Source of the DNA: Ettlia oleoabundans
Taxonomy: Eukaryota; Chlorophyta; Chlorophyceae; Chlamydomonadales
Assembly: GCA_019693395.1 (NCBI GenBank)
Contig: JAAMXP010001209.1
Location: 1-33,630, forward strand
Length of the DNA: 33,630 nucleotides
Direction: 5' to 3'
Shown piece after piece: positions 11,101 to 20,674 of the stretch. The notes below the pieces were generated by a model. It did not search any database. It saw only the letters and a list, made by a program, of their open reading frames with translations, and was not told the origin of the DNA. Position numbers and translations under genes: made by a program. The stretch's first letter is position 1, and every line of letters starts with the position of its first letter.

Positions 11101-14100
11101 CGTGCCAAGGCAGCACACTAACAGTTGAACAAACCAAACAGCCAGCAAGGAAGGAGCGCAGCACGCCATCCCCGAGCTCACCCCTGCCCGGCGAGTGCAT
11201 GCTGTAAGACTTGCGGAAGAGGTGGAGGGACCCGTTAGGCCCGCCCTGCTGCTGCTGCTGCTGCGCTAACCAGCCAGGCAGCTCAGTGTCCTGAAAGGAA
11301 GGCAACAGGCATAAGCGCAAGAATGCTTGTCAATAAAGCAACAGCTGGGCTACAGCAGCTCAACAATGCGCAGCAGTGTAGATCACATGCTGGCATGGCG
11401 GACCACGCAAGACTATGCACCATGCTGCCAGCTAACTTGGCGACGATCGCTGGCGCTTCCATGTGTCTCACCGTGGTGGTGCTGTGCGACCTCGAACGTC
11501 CATACCCGCCTCGCACGCTGCCGGTGGTGCCTCCCCGCACGCTGTTCTCCGGGAAAAACATGTTGACAACGCTAGGGGGGTTGGAGCGGTTTGGAGGGTG
11601 CAAGCTGTTGGGCACGCTGCCAGCTGGCATAGAATGCATAGCCAGCCCGTTGCTGCCGCCGCCATTGCCCCCGCCATGGTTGCCGCTGGCACCCGGTGCA
11701 TGCACCATTGAGATGGGCAGCGCTGAGCGACGGGTGTCCTGCGTGCGGTAGCTGTCTTCGTACCAAGCACCACCCACAAAGCTGTCAGCGCGGGAGGGGG
11801 GGTCATCGTGTGGTCCAAAAGTCTTGCGCAAGTGGTAACCAGTCTTGGACCTGCGTAAGCACACAGAGTGGCAATAAACCGAGCAGTAATGCTAATAAAG
11901 GGGGAGAGGCGCTGGTAGCAGCGATTAGCATTTACGAGGGTAGTACGGAAGGGCAACAACAGCAGAAGGATGCTGTCGGCAAGGCAAGGTTGCTGTGCTG
12001 CAAACCGCGCGATACAGGACATGACATCACTGCATGAAGCCCACCCCCCAAACCATCCCCCCCTCAACTCTGCCAGCACCCTGCGGTATGGCCCACTAGG
12101 GCTGCATGCGCGGTTCCTGGTGCTGCGGCGCACCTTCTTCGTGCCCGGAGTGAGCGCGGTGAGCTGACCTCACTGGGGGCGGGCCACCACCGCTTGCGCA
12201 CAAAGTCTGTGAGCCAGAAGGGAATGTGGATGGCCAGGTAGCTGGCCAGACCAGCAATAACGCCGTATGCAACTGCATAGCAACCANNNNNNNNNNNNNN
12301 NNNNNNNNNNNAACCAAGGGGGGGGGGGCGGGGGTGACTGTGTGGCCTGGCCGGACAGCAGCATGTCAACCTCTTGCCACGGGCACAGCTGCACCAATAC
12401 AACCCGCAGCTGCTGCTGATTGAGCCGTATGGGCCCAGCACGCCCCTGGCCTGGCCCGTCAACTCTCATTCAACCAAGACAGTCACTGGCTGCCTAACTC
12501 ACCCGAGTAGGTGAAGGGCATGAGCACCATTGTGAGGAATGCGGGTATGGCGACCCCGATGTCGTCCCACTCAATGTGCGCAATGTGGCCCAGCAGGATG
12601 GTGCCCACCAGCACTAACGCGGGCCCGGTTGCAAATGGCGGGATGGAGGCAATGATGGGGGAGAAGAAGAGGGAGGCGAAGAAAAAGAAGGAGGCCACCA
12701 CGGCTGCGGGCAGAGGGCAAAAGAATGAGGGCGAATGACAAGAGTTGCCGTTAGTGGCAACAGGCAGAGACGGAGGTAGGCGCTGCACCCATACCACCAC
12801 ATGCTAACAGAGCATGATGCTAGCTGCATGCTGGCCTAGCGGCTGTGGTGTGTAGGCAACAGGCTTATGCCGGGCCCGCATCGTGCTGCAACGTGCGTGG
12901 CTGCCCAGCCATATGTGCATGGAAGCCACCCGATGCATTCCCCACCTGTCAGGCCGGTGCGCCCGCCATCTTCAATGCCAGCCGCCGATTCAATATAAAC
13001 GGTGAGCGAGGTGGTGCCCATCATTGATCCGCTGACGATGCCAATGCCGTCCGACAAGAAGGCCCACATCTGGCCTGGGAACTCCATGTTATCAGAAAGG
13101 AAGCCTGGGAAAGGGAAAGAGGGGCACAGGGTCAGGTTGGCGCAGGAGGAGGCGGGGGAGGGGGGGCCAAGCGGGGAGGGTGTGTGCTGGTTCGTGCATG
13201 CGTTGCATGCGTACGCGTGTGTGTGTGTGTGTGTGGTGAGGGGTTGTGGGTGGGCTGCAAGTGCAAGCGATGCAGGCTTCACTTTGGGTTCGGGCAAATT
13301 GCTCAGCCGCACGCATTCAAGGTGCACCCCTGGAGCTGCCCTCTGCTGCCCACACAGACACATGCACCTTCACCTACACATACCCGGCATGTTGAAGTCC
13401 AGCAGGCGCGCCATGGACAGCAGAGTACCGGTGCAGTCGAGCAGGTCAATGTATCTGCGGGGCGGACAGAAAAGTACGGGGCGCAGCCGGAATGTGGGCA
13501 CGGCAATCCATGCACATGATTCAGCGACCGCGGCGTGCTGCCTCGTGTGCAGGGAAGTAAGCAACGACAATCATTTCAGGGGAGGAGAGCGGGCAGCGAC
13601 TGGTGCGGGCAGGCAGCGGCAGCTGTGTGGCTCACAGGAATGTGAGTAGCGCCACCCAGAGCTTGCCGGTGTTGAAAGCGGACCAGTCCCAGGCCAGGCC
13701 GGTGGCGCTGAGGCTGGGAGCAGCCACCACCTGCTTGAACACCTCCAGCCGCTGCTGCCCGCCTGCGCATAATGGCATGGTGCCGGGGTGGAAAGCGCGG
13801 GAAGGGCAGCAGCTCTACGAGGCATGCCAGTTGCTTGCCAACCCGGGTGCAGCTGCTGGCAGGTAAGTGTTGCTGACCAGCACTACTGACAGCGTGCGGG
13901 GCAGGGTGAGCAGGGTGCAGGGCAGCTGCATGCGCACCTGGTATGGGTGAGGTTGAGCCCAGGTAGGACGCGGAGTGGCCCGGGATCCAGGAAATGATGG
14001 TCACAAACCTGCACATGCACACACCACACACCCCCAGCGCTCCATGTGAGTGGTTATTTGCTCCGACTTCAAGGTCTGTGAAGGCAGCCGTGCCATGAAG

Positions 14101-16503
14101 AGTGCGGCTATACAAGCGTTGCTCCCCGCCCTGGCCCACTACTACCGCATTCCCCATGTTGTTTTGCTCCCCTCACACCCTATGCTCCCCGCAGTCAAGC
14201 CATCAGATGGCCAGCCAGTTCATGAGCATGGCACAGCGCTTGCTCACAGTATGCCCAGTATGAGCGATCCCTTGACCCCCATGTAGAGCAGGATGCACAT
14301 GAGGAAGCCGCCGGCCACGCCCAGCCACATGGTGGGGGAACGCATCTGCAGGGACACGACTTCGGGAGGTGGCAGGTTGAGCCACGCCCGCATCATGTGT
14401 GTATTGAGTGAGGTGCAAAGACATGCTCCTTGGATAGCTTGAAGAGGCAGCAACATGCGAGGCTGGCTAGCTGAGGCACATTGCCAAGCATTGATTGTTG
14501 GCAGGTTCTGCCACTGCAGCGCTTGCCCTCGCATCTTCCTTGGCACCCACCGCGTCGTCTATGCAACCATGCACCGAGGCAGGCGTCGGGAAGGTGGTGA
14601 AGGTGAGGTTGGCCAGGGACTGAGCAGTCACTGGCTGATCAAAGGCGTAGAGGAAGTTGCGGCGGTTACTCGGGCAGCCGCCTAATGTGAGCAGGGTGGC
14701 GGAGTCAAAAACGATGAGGCCCAGGTTGCGCAGACCCGTGAAGGCCAGGAGCATCCCGATGCCCACTGCAGGGAAGGAGCAGTGGAGCAACGGCACAGCC
14801 ATTCAGCAAGGCAGGTGGGCTGAAAGGCAGGGTGTTGATGCACATCAAGCACAAACCACAAGACCAGCGCAATGGCCGCTGTGATGCGCCAGCCACCAGG
14901 GCCCACAATTTCTGCTACTTAGCATTGTCGCTGGCCCGTGCCTGCGCACCTGAAGAAGCCATTGCAATCGACTTGGGCATGTACTTGATGATGCCACCGC
15001 GCACCCCCGTCACGGACAGCACGATGAAGATGAATCCCTCCACAAACACAGCGGTCATGGTCTGCTGGAAGGTTAGCTGCCCTGTGCCAAACTGGCCCAC
15101 CACCTGGTACGCAACGTAAGCAGTGATGCCTGCAGGAGACGCAAGGTAAGGGGTGAGCAAGCAAATGGCAGGCCAACCATCCGTTCACCACCCCTGGCAT
15201 CGTGGCTGAGGGTATTAGGGCAGGGGTAGCTGTTGCCCCACAATCTGCCGCAGTATCACGGCGCTCTTGCTGTGTACGAATTATCTTGCAAATGTGAGCT
15301 GGCCAACAGGCGGTGGGGGGCTGGCAACTGACCAATGCCGGGTGCCAGCGCCAGGGGCAGGTTCCCAAAGTATCCAATGAAGAAAGTGGAGATGAGCGAT
15401 GATGCGGCCGTGGCTGTAATAAGGCTGCGCATCAGATCCTCCATGCACTGCTCAGCACCCTCGTCCTCGGGGTCCGCCAGGCACTCAGGACCCAGCTGGT
15501 CGTAGTTCTCGGGCTGGGGGGGGAAGGGGGGGGATATGTGCCAGCGGTGGCGTGTACCGGGAGGATCAGAGCCGACAGCAAGTGGTGTGTCTGTATGACG
15601 CAACAGTGGAGGAAAAGACCAGAGCGCAGCCGCAGCAAAATGCAATAACGGAGGAATTCACAGAGTATATTGCCTCTTTTTTTTTTTACCCTGCACACGC
15701 AGGCAGCAAGTCATGGCCGCACGGCTGCAACATATGCCACGCTGAAGCACTCCGCCATGACATACCTTGCAAACTTCCTCCGGGTTGCAAGTACCGCCTG
15801 TGGTAGCCAGGATTGCAGGATTGACAACCAAAATGTACGAAACCTGCAGCACCATGGCATGCACTTGTATTGCCGGAGATTTAGGCGAGCATGTTCCCAC
15901 ATGCTACGCAAAGGGTGGCTTTCGCACAGTCGTGTGAACTGGACAGGCAGCCGCATCAACAGACATCTGGATAAAATATGTATTAGTGGACACTAACCAC
16001 CCTGAAGCCACCCATGCCTGCGACAACATGACCAAAGGTTGCCATGTGGTTGTGCCAGGCGCCCACCCACCCACCCCACCCACCATGAGGAAGGTGATAA
16101 GCCCCGCTCGCAGCTCGGTGGTGAACTTGGCTGATCGCTCTTTAAATCGAAAGGTGCGCCCCACCTGCACCACTCACGAAGCACGCCAGTAGTAGCCGCT
16201 TGTTCCGCCCAAACAAGGCAGCTGAAGCTGGTGCTAGTCAGTGAGCCATGACCAGCCAAGGGGATGCAGGCTTACCACGCCATCAGCAGCCCATTTGTCC
16301 ATCTTGACAGCAATCTTGTGAACACCATACCGCATCGACTCAAGACCGTCTTTCGTGGCTGCGACGGCGTTAGTGGCGGCTTCACTGACTGCGCCCGCAC
16401 TGCGCTGCCCTGCGCTGGCCAGCCTTGTGAACAGCGCAGGTGTCGGCTCCAAATCCGATGCCGCCTCGCTGCCCGCACGCCCAGGCTCGTGGTTGCCAGA
16501 CAT
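8188..16503 (-). CDS. AZG1: Adenine/guanine permease, AZG/AzgA type, with a long disordered C-terminal tail
   Basis: Twenty-one exons join in phase: 16503-16276, 16164-16084, 15843-15766, 15513-15333, 15129-14950, 14765-14551, 14345-14248, 14008-13938, 13762-13636, 13454-13384, 13104-12946, 12703-12503, 12272-12134, 11850-11472, 11290-11182, 10972-10687, 10428-10334, 10051-9967, 9729-9644, 9439-9318 and 9180-8188. They give 1327 residues. Family blocks appear in order: GRTFRFKERS, ELRAGLITFLMVSYILVVNP, SLISTFFIGYFGNLPLALAP then GIG.TAYVAYQ, GMLLAFTGLRNLGLIVFD, SPTMWLGVAGGFLMCILLYM, FVTIISWIPG, YIDLLDCTGTLLSMA and TSLTVYIESAAGIEDGGRTG followed by LTAVV. A cysteine-containing hydrophilic loop lies between helices 1 and 2, as in plant AZG1. 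These proton-coupled carriers import purines, and cytokinin in plants, at the plasma membrane. Most homologues are 450-600 residues. Here about 720 further residues rich in Ser, Gly, Gln and Arg follow, ending SDEDWVE. ATG 16503 is the first ATG of the open frame. Confidence 0.85.
9287..9317 (-). repeat. (CGGGG)n guanine-run repeat directly after a 5' splice site
   Basis: On the minus strand, the donor of permease exon 20 (ends 9318) is followed by GTAGGG and then about five CGGGG units. This array has more than four G-runs and could form a G-quadruplex in RNA. It lies wholly in the intron. Confidence 0.7.
12287..12311. other. Assembly gap (25 N) next to an 11-G run
   Basis: The gap lies in the permease intron between exons 12 and 13. 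Acceptor and donor on both sides are intact, and the codon phase across the intron fits (TCG G / TT GCA, reading TYSVAYGVIAG). No coding sequence therefore needs to be missing. Confidence 0.9.
13217..13234. repeat. (GT)9 microsatellite in a permease intron
   Basis: This is a perfect dinucleotide repeat within the intron between exons 10 and 11 of the permease gene. It may be length-polymorphic. Confidence 0.85.
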
Positions 16504-17391
16504 AGCGCTCGCTCTACTGAGCGACTTTAAGATGGGCCCCACTGTCAGCAGGGGCGAAACTGCAACATCTGCTCAAACTTGCGGCCCAGAACGGCAGGGC
16601 AACAGGCAGCTGCGGGGAGTGCGTTGGGCGGGGGTTTTCGGCGGAACGCTGCTTTGCCCGCTCCCGGGCTGTGAACTGCGCTGAATTGGGATGAAGGCTC
16701 CCAAAGCAAGCTCACGCCCAAAGATCGCCACATGGTTCATACAACCTGACCTGGCGGCGGTGATGACCTGGCGCGGACGGCACCGCTGCACGCTGTATAT
16801 GAGTGGGGCAGGGATCCTGTGGTGCAAGTGCAATGTAACCCAGATCTCTTGCAATCCAAACCTTGAGATTGGTGCAATCAAGCTGACATTTCACGTGATT
16901 GGAAAAGTCAGCACCGCAACCACTGGAACACTACTTACCATGTTGTCCCGCGACTTATTTGCTAGCAGCATCTGTGCCTCAAGATAGAGGTATCATGTGA
17001 TCACCGTTTAGGCAACAGATGTGGGGTTGAGGCTGTGAGCATGCGCAGAGTGCACACGTCTTGCAAATACATTGCTGCTTTGGGCGGGTTGTCTCACTGG
17101 GAGATGGCAGGGGGCTGGAAGAAGGACCGGTCTTACACATGTCTTGCAGCTTCTTGACTACAAATGATCCCGTGCTATAACTGCAAGTTTAAACGCGCAA
17201 ATAAATGTTCCAGCGGCAGGCTGCCCAGGGCACCATGGACCCAGCTAACCACCCACAGTAATTGAGGCGCAACGGACGTGGCCGCCTCAGCGCGCCGCCA
17301 GCCTGTCGCCGCATCTCCCCCGCAAGTAACCCACCCGTTCCATTCTTCTTCTTCTTGTTGTAGCGTGCGCTCGTCATATACGGAACGTGCC
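16504..17391. promoter_or_regulatory. Divergent intergenic region between the permease and the F-box/LRR gene
   Basis: About 890 bases separate two divergent starts, so both promoters should lie here. A TATAA at 17176-17180 lies about 210 bases before the plus-strand ATG. A pyrimidine-rich stretch ending TTGTAG near 17350-17361 could be a 5' UTR intron acceptor. A 98-codon open frame at 16691-16987 shows no motifs and was not called. Confidence 0.4.
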
Positions 17392-20300
17392 ATGGCAACA
17401 GGAGAAACTCCAGAACAACTGCTAGACTGGGACCGGCTGCCCATCGCCGTGCTCGTTAGAACTGCTGAGCAGCAGCTTCCAATCAGGCACCAATCCGGAA
17501 GAGTAATTGCCGCATTGAGGCTACTAAACAAACACTGGAGGAATGCCATCGATGCCGCTCGGCACAGTTGGCAAGCGCCGGAGATGGTGCCCCAGCAGGT
17601 TGCTGGCCTGCTTCCCTGCTGCATGTTACGGTAGTTTGGTTGTAGATTTTTACGTTTCTGCTGTGATAAGAATCTACAATACAATGCTAGCGTTCCCTGT
17701 CCTGGGACATGAACCACGCTGTCTCCCCTCACTGGCGTTCAGGGCCTGGCCAGCGTCCTGCGGCGCTGGTCCCACCTGCGCCGCTTGACCTTGGGGCACT
17801 GCCAACTGGGAGGTCAATTCCTGGAGGCCCTGGCCACTTGCCGTCAGCTGGAGGCACTAACACTCTGCTCATGTGAAGCCAGGTCCCCCCGGCTGTTTGA
17901 AGTGGTAGCCCAGCTGCCAGCACTGAAGCTCTTCCATTTTGAGCTGGATGGTACGCTGCCTACGGGTGCTAGCCTCGCTGCATTGTCATCTTGCACAGTA
18001 CTGACCGCACTAGAGCTGAGCCACTTCCTTGATCAGGTGGGGCAGGTAATGAGGTGACCTGCATGCAAGCAGGGCTGCTTCCCTATGTTGCACATTGATG
18101 CAAATTTGGCCAGGCCTTTCCAGCATCTCCGCTATTCCGCCCTGGGCTGATGCAGGACATTGCTGCTGACGTGTTGAAGGTGGTGAAGCTGGCTAGCAGC
18201 TTGCAGCATCTTTGTTTGGATCGTGCTGTGCATGTGCATGGTAAGCTTGGGCTGCCTTGCAATCCTTCAGCGCTGCATGTGATATGATCTAGCCCGCATA
18301 TAGTTACACTCGTCGTTGTTGTTCAACAGGTGCACAACTCGTGGCTCTGCGTGGCTGTTCCTGGATCCCCTGCCCTGCAGTGACACATGCACATCAGCCA
18401 TTTGACATCAGCTTTGCCACCCAGCTCACCTCGTTGACTCTGCGCTCCTCTTTCACCACCGACGATGCGCTTGCCTGCCTGATTGCTGAGATGACCAATC
18501 TGCGGCGTCTTGATATCTCTGGTGTGCAAAATTGCGGATAGAGTGAGCTGCAGCAGGCAGCCTGCTTAAATTTTTGCCCCGCTATAATGCCTCCTCTTGC
18601 TGGGCGGTGCGTACTTGGATATGGTACTATACACGCCCGTTTTGGATTTGCGCCGCTGCCTACAGGAAGCCGCCTCCTGACGGATGACGGCTTGCGAGGC
18701 ATTACAGCCCTTGGCCCCAGCCTGACTGCCCTGGTTTTGCAAGGCGGACATGGGGTGACAGAGGATGGCGTTACCGCACTGGCCTGCCTGCGCAACCTGC
18801 GCTCACTTGACCTGGGGTATAGGTGGGGCCGATTGTGCAGTTCTTTCTTTTTTGGGGGGGGGGGGGGGCTGCTTAGGGTCCCATGCGGTTGGCCACAATT
18901 GCTGCCCATGGTGTTAATACAGAGCCATGAGTTTGTGAAGCTCCACTTGCCCCAAGTTGAACCCCCTGTCCCCCGCCCCTTCCTTGACTGTAGCAATAGA
19001 ATGAGCAGCGACTCTTTGCTGCCTATGATAGCTGCATCAAACTCACTGGCAAGTTGCAGGCCTGCATTGTTGGTTGATGCGCCCATTGGGGTTGGTTATG
19101 GTTGGATGTATAGCTCTGTCAGAAGCAGTGGCGAACCGGTTCAATGCTTCCTTTCCGTGCTTCCAGTTGACTGAGCTGGACATAAGAGGCTGCCCACGGG
19201 CATGCGCTCCTGCCGGTTTTTGCCAACTGTCAACTATGCTCTGCCTTCGTCGTCTGAGGTGTGGTAGAAACCATGAGCTACCACTCTTGTTTACTTATGG
19301 AACCCTGTGACTGACAACGTTGCCTGCACGCTGCATGCAGTGCCCAAGGCTGCTGCCTGGACCACAAAGCAATTGAAATGCTGGGAGCCGTCACTTCGCT
19401 AACATACCTGAGCATTGCCGACAATCCCGCGATCAGAAGCCTTGCAAGGCTAACGAATCTCAGGCGCGGGGCATCTTTGCATGCAGCCAACCAGCTGTCA
19501 TGTCGGTATATGCATTCCTGTGCCTGGAACCATCACCTGTCGTCGCCTTGCATTTCTGCAATAATCATCTCTGTGATACTGTGTGTGTCTGCTCTTTATC
19601 CCTGTTCTTTTATCTCCTGGCTGCCACAGGGGACTAGTCGTATTGAATGTCAGCGAGTCTGACCTGGAAGATGCAGACGTTGTGCCTCTCCTGGCAAGCT
19701 TACCTCAGGTGGCACTTCGAGATGGCTACGCTCTTGCTAGCGGCCTGCTGCCTGCGAGTCAAATGAATGGGAGCATATCTGCTCGACTTGCTGTTATGCA
19801 GCTGATTGCGCACAGTCACAATAGATCAGTTGATGCAAACAGTTTGTCTCTCCCTCAGGCCATGCAGTTCTGACCCGTTATGCGCCCACCCCACCCCACC
19901 CGGCCCCCAACCCCTCTTCCCTGCCGTCACCCTTCCTGTGCTGCAGTTGCAGTTCCTGGATGTCAGCGCCAACCGCAGGCTGACGTGCGCGGTCTTGCAT
20001 GCGCTAGTGGCGGGGCCAGGCCGCTCATCGCTGCAGCAGCTAGTGGCCAGCGAGTTGGAGCTGGAGGGGCAAGCCCTGGCCCACCTACTGCCACAGGCAA
20101 GTGCCGCCCAGAGCGAGTAGATGGCTGTCATACCCGGGCGGCTTGCGCTGCAACTGACTGACTGCAGTCGGCTAAGTCAATCCCAGTTGCGGTCCGCTGA
20201 TGAAAGCATGGCTTCTGACCTCACAATGCTGTGTCCCTGCCTGCTGTCTCCCTGTATGCAGCTGGCTGCGCTCCAGGTTCTAGACTTATCTGGGAACCAG

Positions 20301-20462
20301 CTCCCTCTGTCACACGAGTCACTGCTATCTGCAGCAACGGCAGCACCACTGCTACACACCCTCAAATGTACTGGAGTGGAGCCCACCTCACAGCAAGGCC
20401 TGCTTGCGATGCAGGAGGCTGCTAGCTGCCCATACTCTCCCTTACGCCTTGTGCTGCACTAA
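17392..20462 (+). CDS. F-box-like leucine-rich-repeat protein
   Basis: Eleven exons join in phase: 17392-17598, 17743-18045, 18156-18240, 18330-18521, 18666-18816, 18994-19072, 19167-19258, 19341-19463, 19630-19708, 19947-20096 and 20262-20462, giving about 553 residues. ATG 17392 sits in a good context (GTGCCATGG). Residues 10-55 (LLDWDRLPIAVLVRTAEQQL and ALRLLNKHWRNAIDAA) resemble an F-box: an LP start, a helix, and a K.W...I end. Leucine-rich repeats follow: LRRLTLGHCQLGG, LEALTLCSC, LTSLTLRSSFTTDDAL, LRRLDISG, LTALVLQGGHGVTEDGV, LRSLDLGNRMSSDSL, LTELDIRGC, LTYLSIADNP, GLVVLNVSESDLEDADVV, LQFLDVSANRRLT and LQVLDLSGNQL. Such proteins usually select substrates for SCF ubiquitin ligases, but the F-box here is weak and the substrate is unknown. 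Intron 10 is GC-AG. Exon 8 may instead end at 19505 with a GT donor, adding 14 residues inside the repeat array. Exons 5-7 are the least certain junctions. Confidence 0.7.
18854..18868 (+). repeat. Poly-G run (15 G) after a T-run, in an intron
   Basis: This G homopolymer lies in the intron between exons 5 and 6 of the F-box/LRR gene. It is the same class of tract that adjoins two of the three gaps in this window. Confidence 0.9.
19464..19629 (+). other. Possible GC-AG intron 8 of the F-box/LRR gene (alternative GT donor at 19506)
   Basis: Using a GC donor after CTCAG at 19463 gives LTNLRGLVVLNVSESDL, an uninterrupted leucine-rich-repeat spacing. Using the in-phase GT donor at 19506 inserts 14 residues. 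The GC context (GCGCGG) is weak, so either is possible. Confidence 0.35.
20097..20261 (+). other. GC-AG intron 10 of the F-box/LRR gene
   Basis: The donor is CACAG/GCAAGT, the textbook GC-AG consensus, and the acceptor is TATGCAG. Reading on through the donor meets a stop after eight codons. Joining 20096 to 20262 keeps phase 0 and continues the repeat (LPQLAALQVLDLSGNQL). The nearest GT is in the wrong phase. Confidence 0.75.
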
Positions 20463-20528
20463 CTAGCTTTGCGGCTGGTTAAAGCTCTTGACCATCATGT
20501 ATGTGAGAGACAAGAGGCGGAGTCAGGA

Positions 20529-20533
20529 TTACA
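20529..20533 (-). terminator. Candidate TGTAA polyadenylation signal of the HROB-like gene
   Basis: A TGTAA pentamer lies on the minus strand about 140 bases past the HROB-like stop. Position and motif suit a green-algal poly(A) signal, but the match is short. Confidence 0.3.
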
Positions 20534-20674
20534 TGTACAGAGCTCTAATGTCAGAGTAGCAAAATGCAACTGTGCACCTTGGTTCAGTCAACACATACAG
20601 CATGTCACGAGCACCAGTAGGCATGCTCATTGTGGATGGACTGCACCCCCTATTCTCCAGCCCCTCCCAGCCAC

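Noticed and set aside
16691..16987. Plus-strand 98-codon ORF with an ATG in the permease-F-box intergenic region
   Set aside because: No family motif, no convincing splice partners and mixed codon use; most likely chance in a promoter region.
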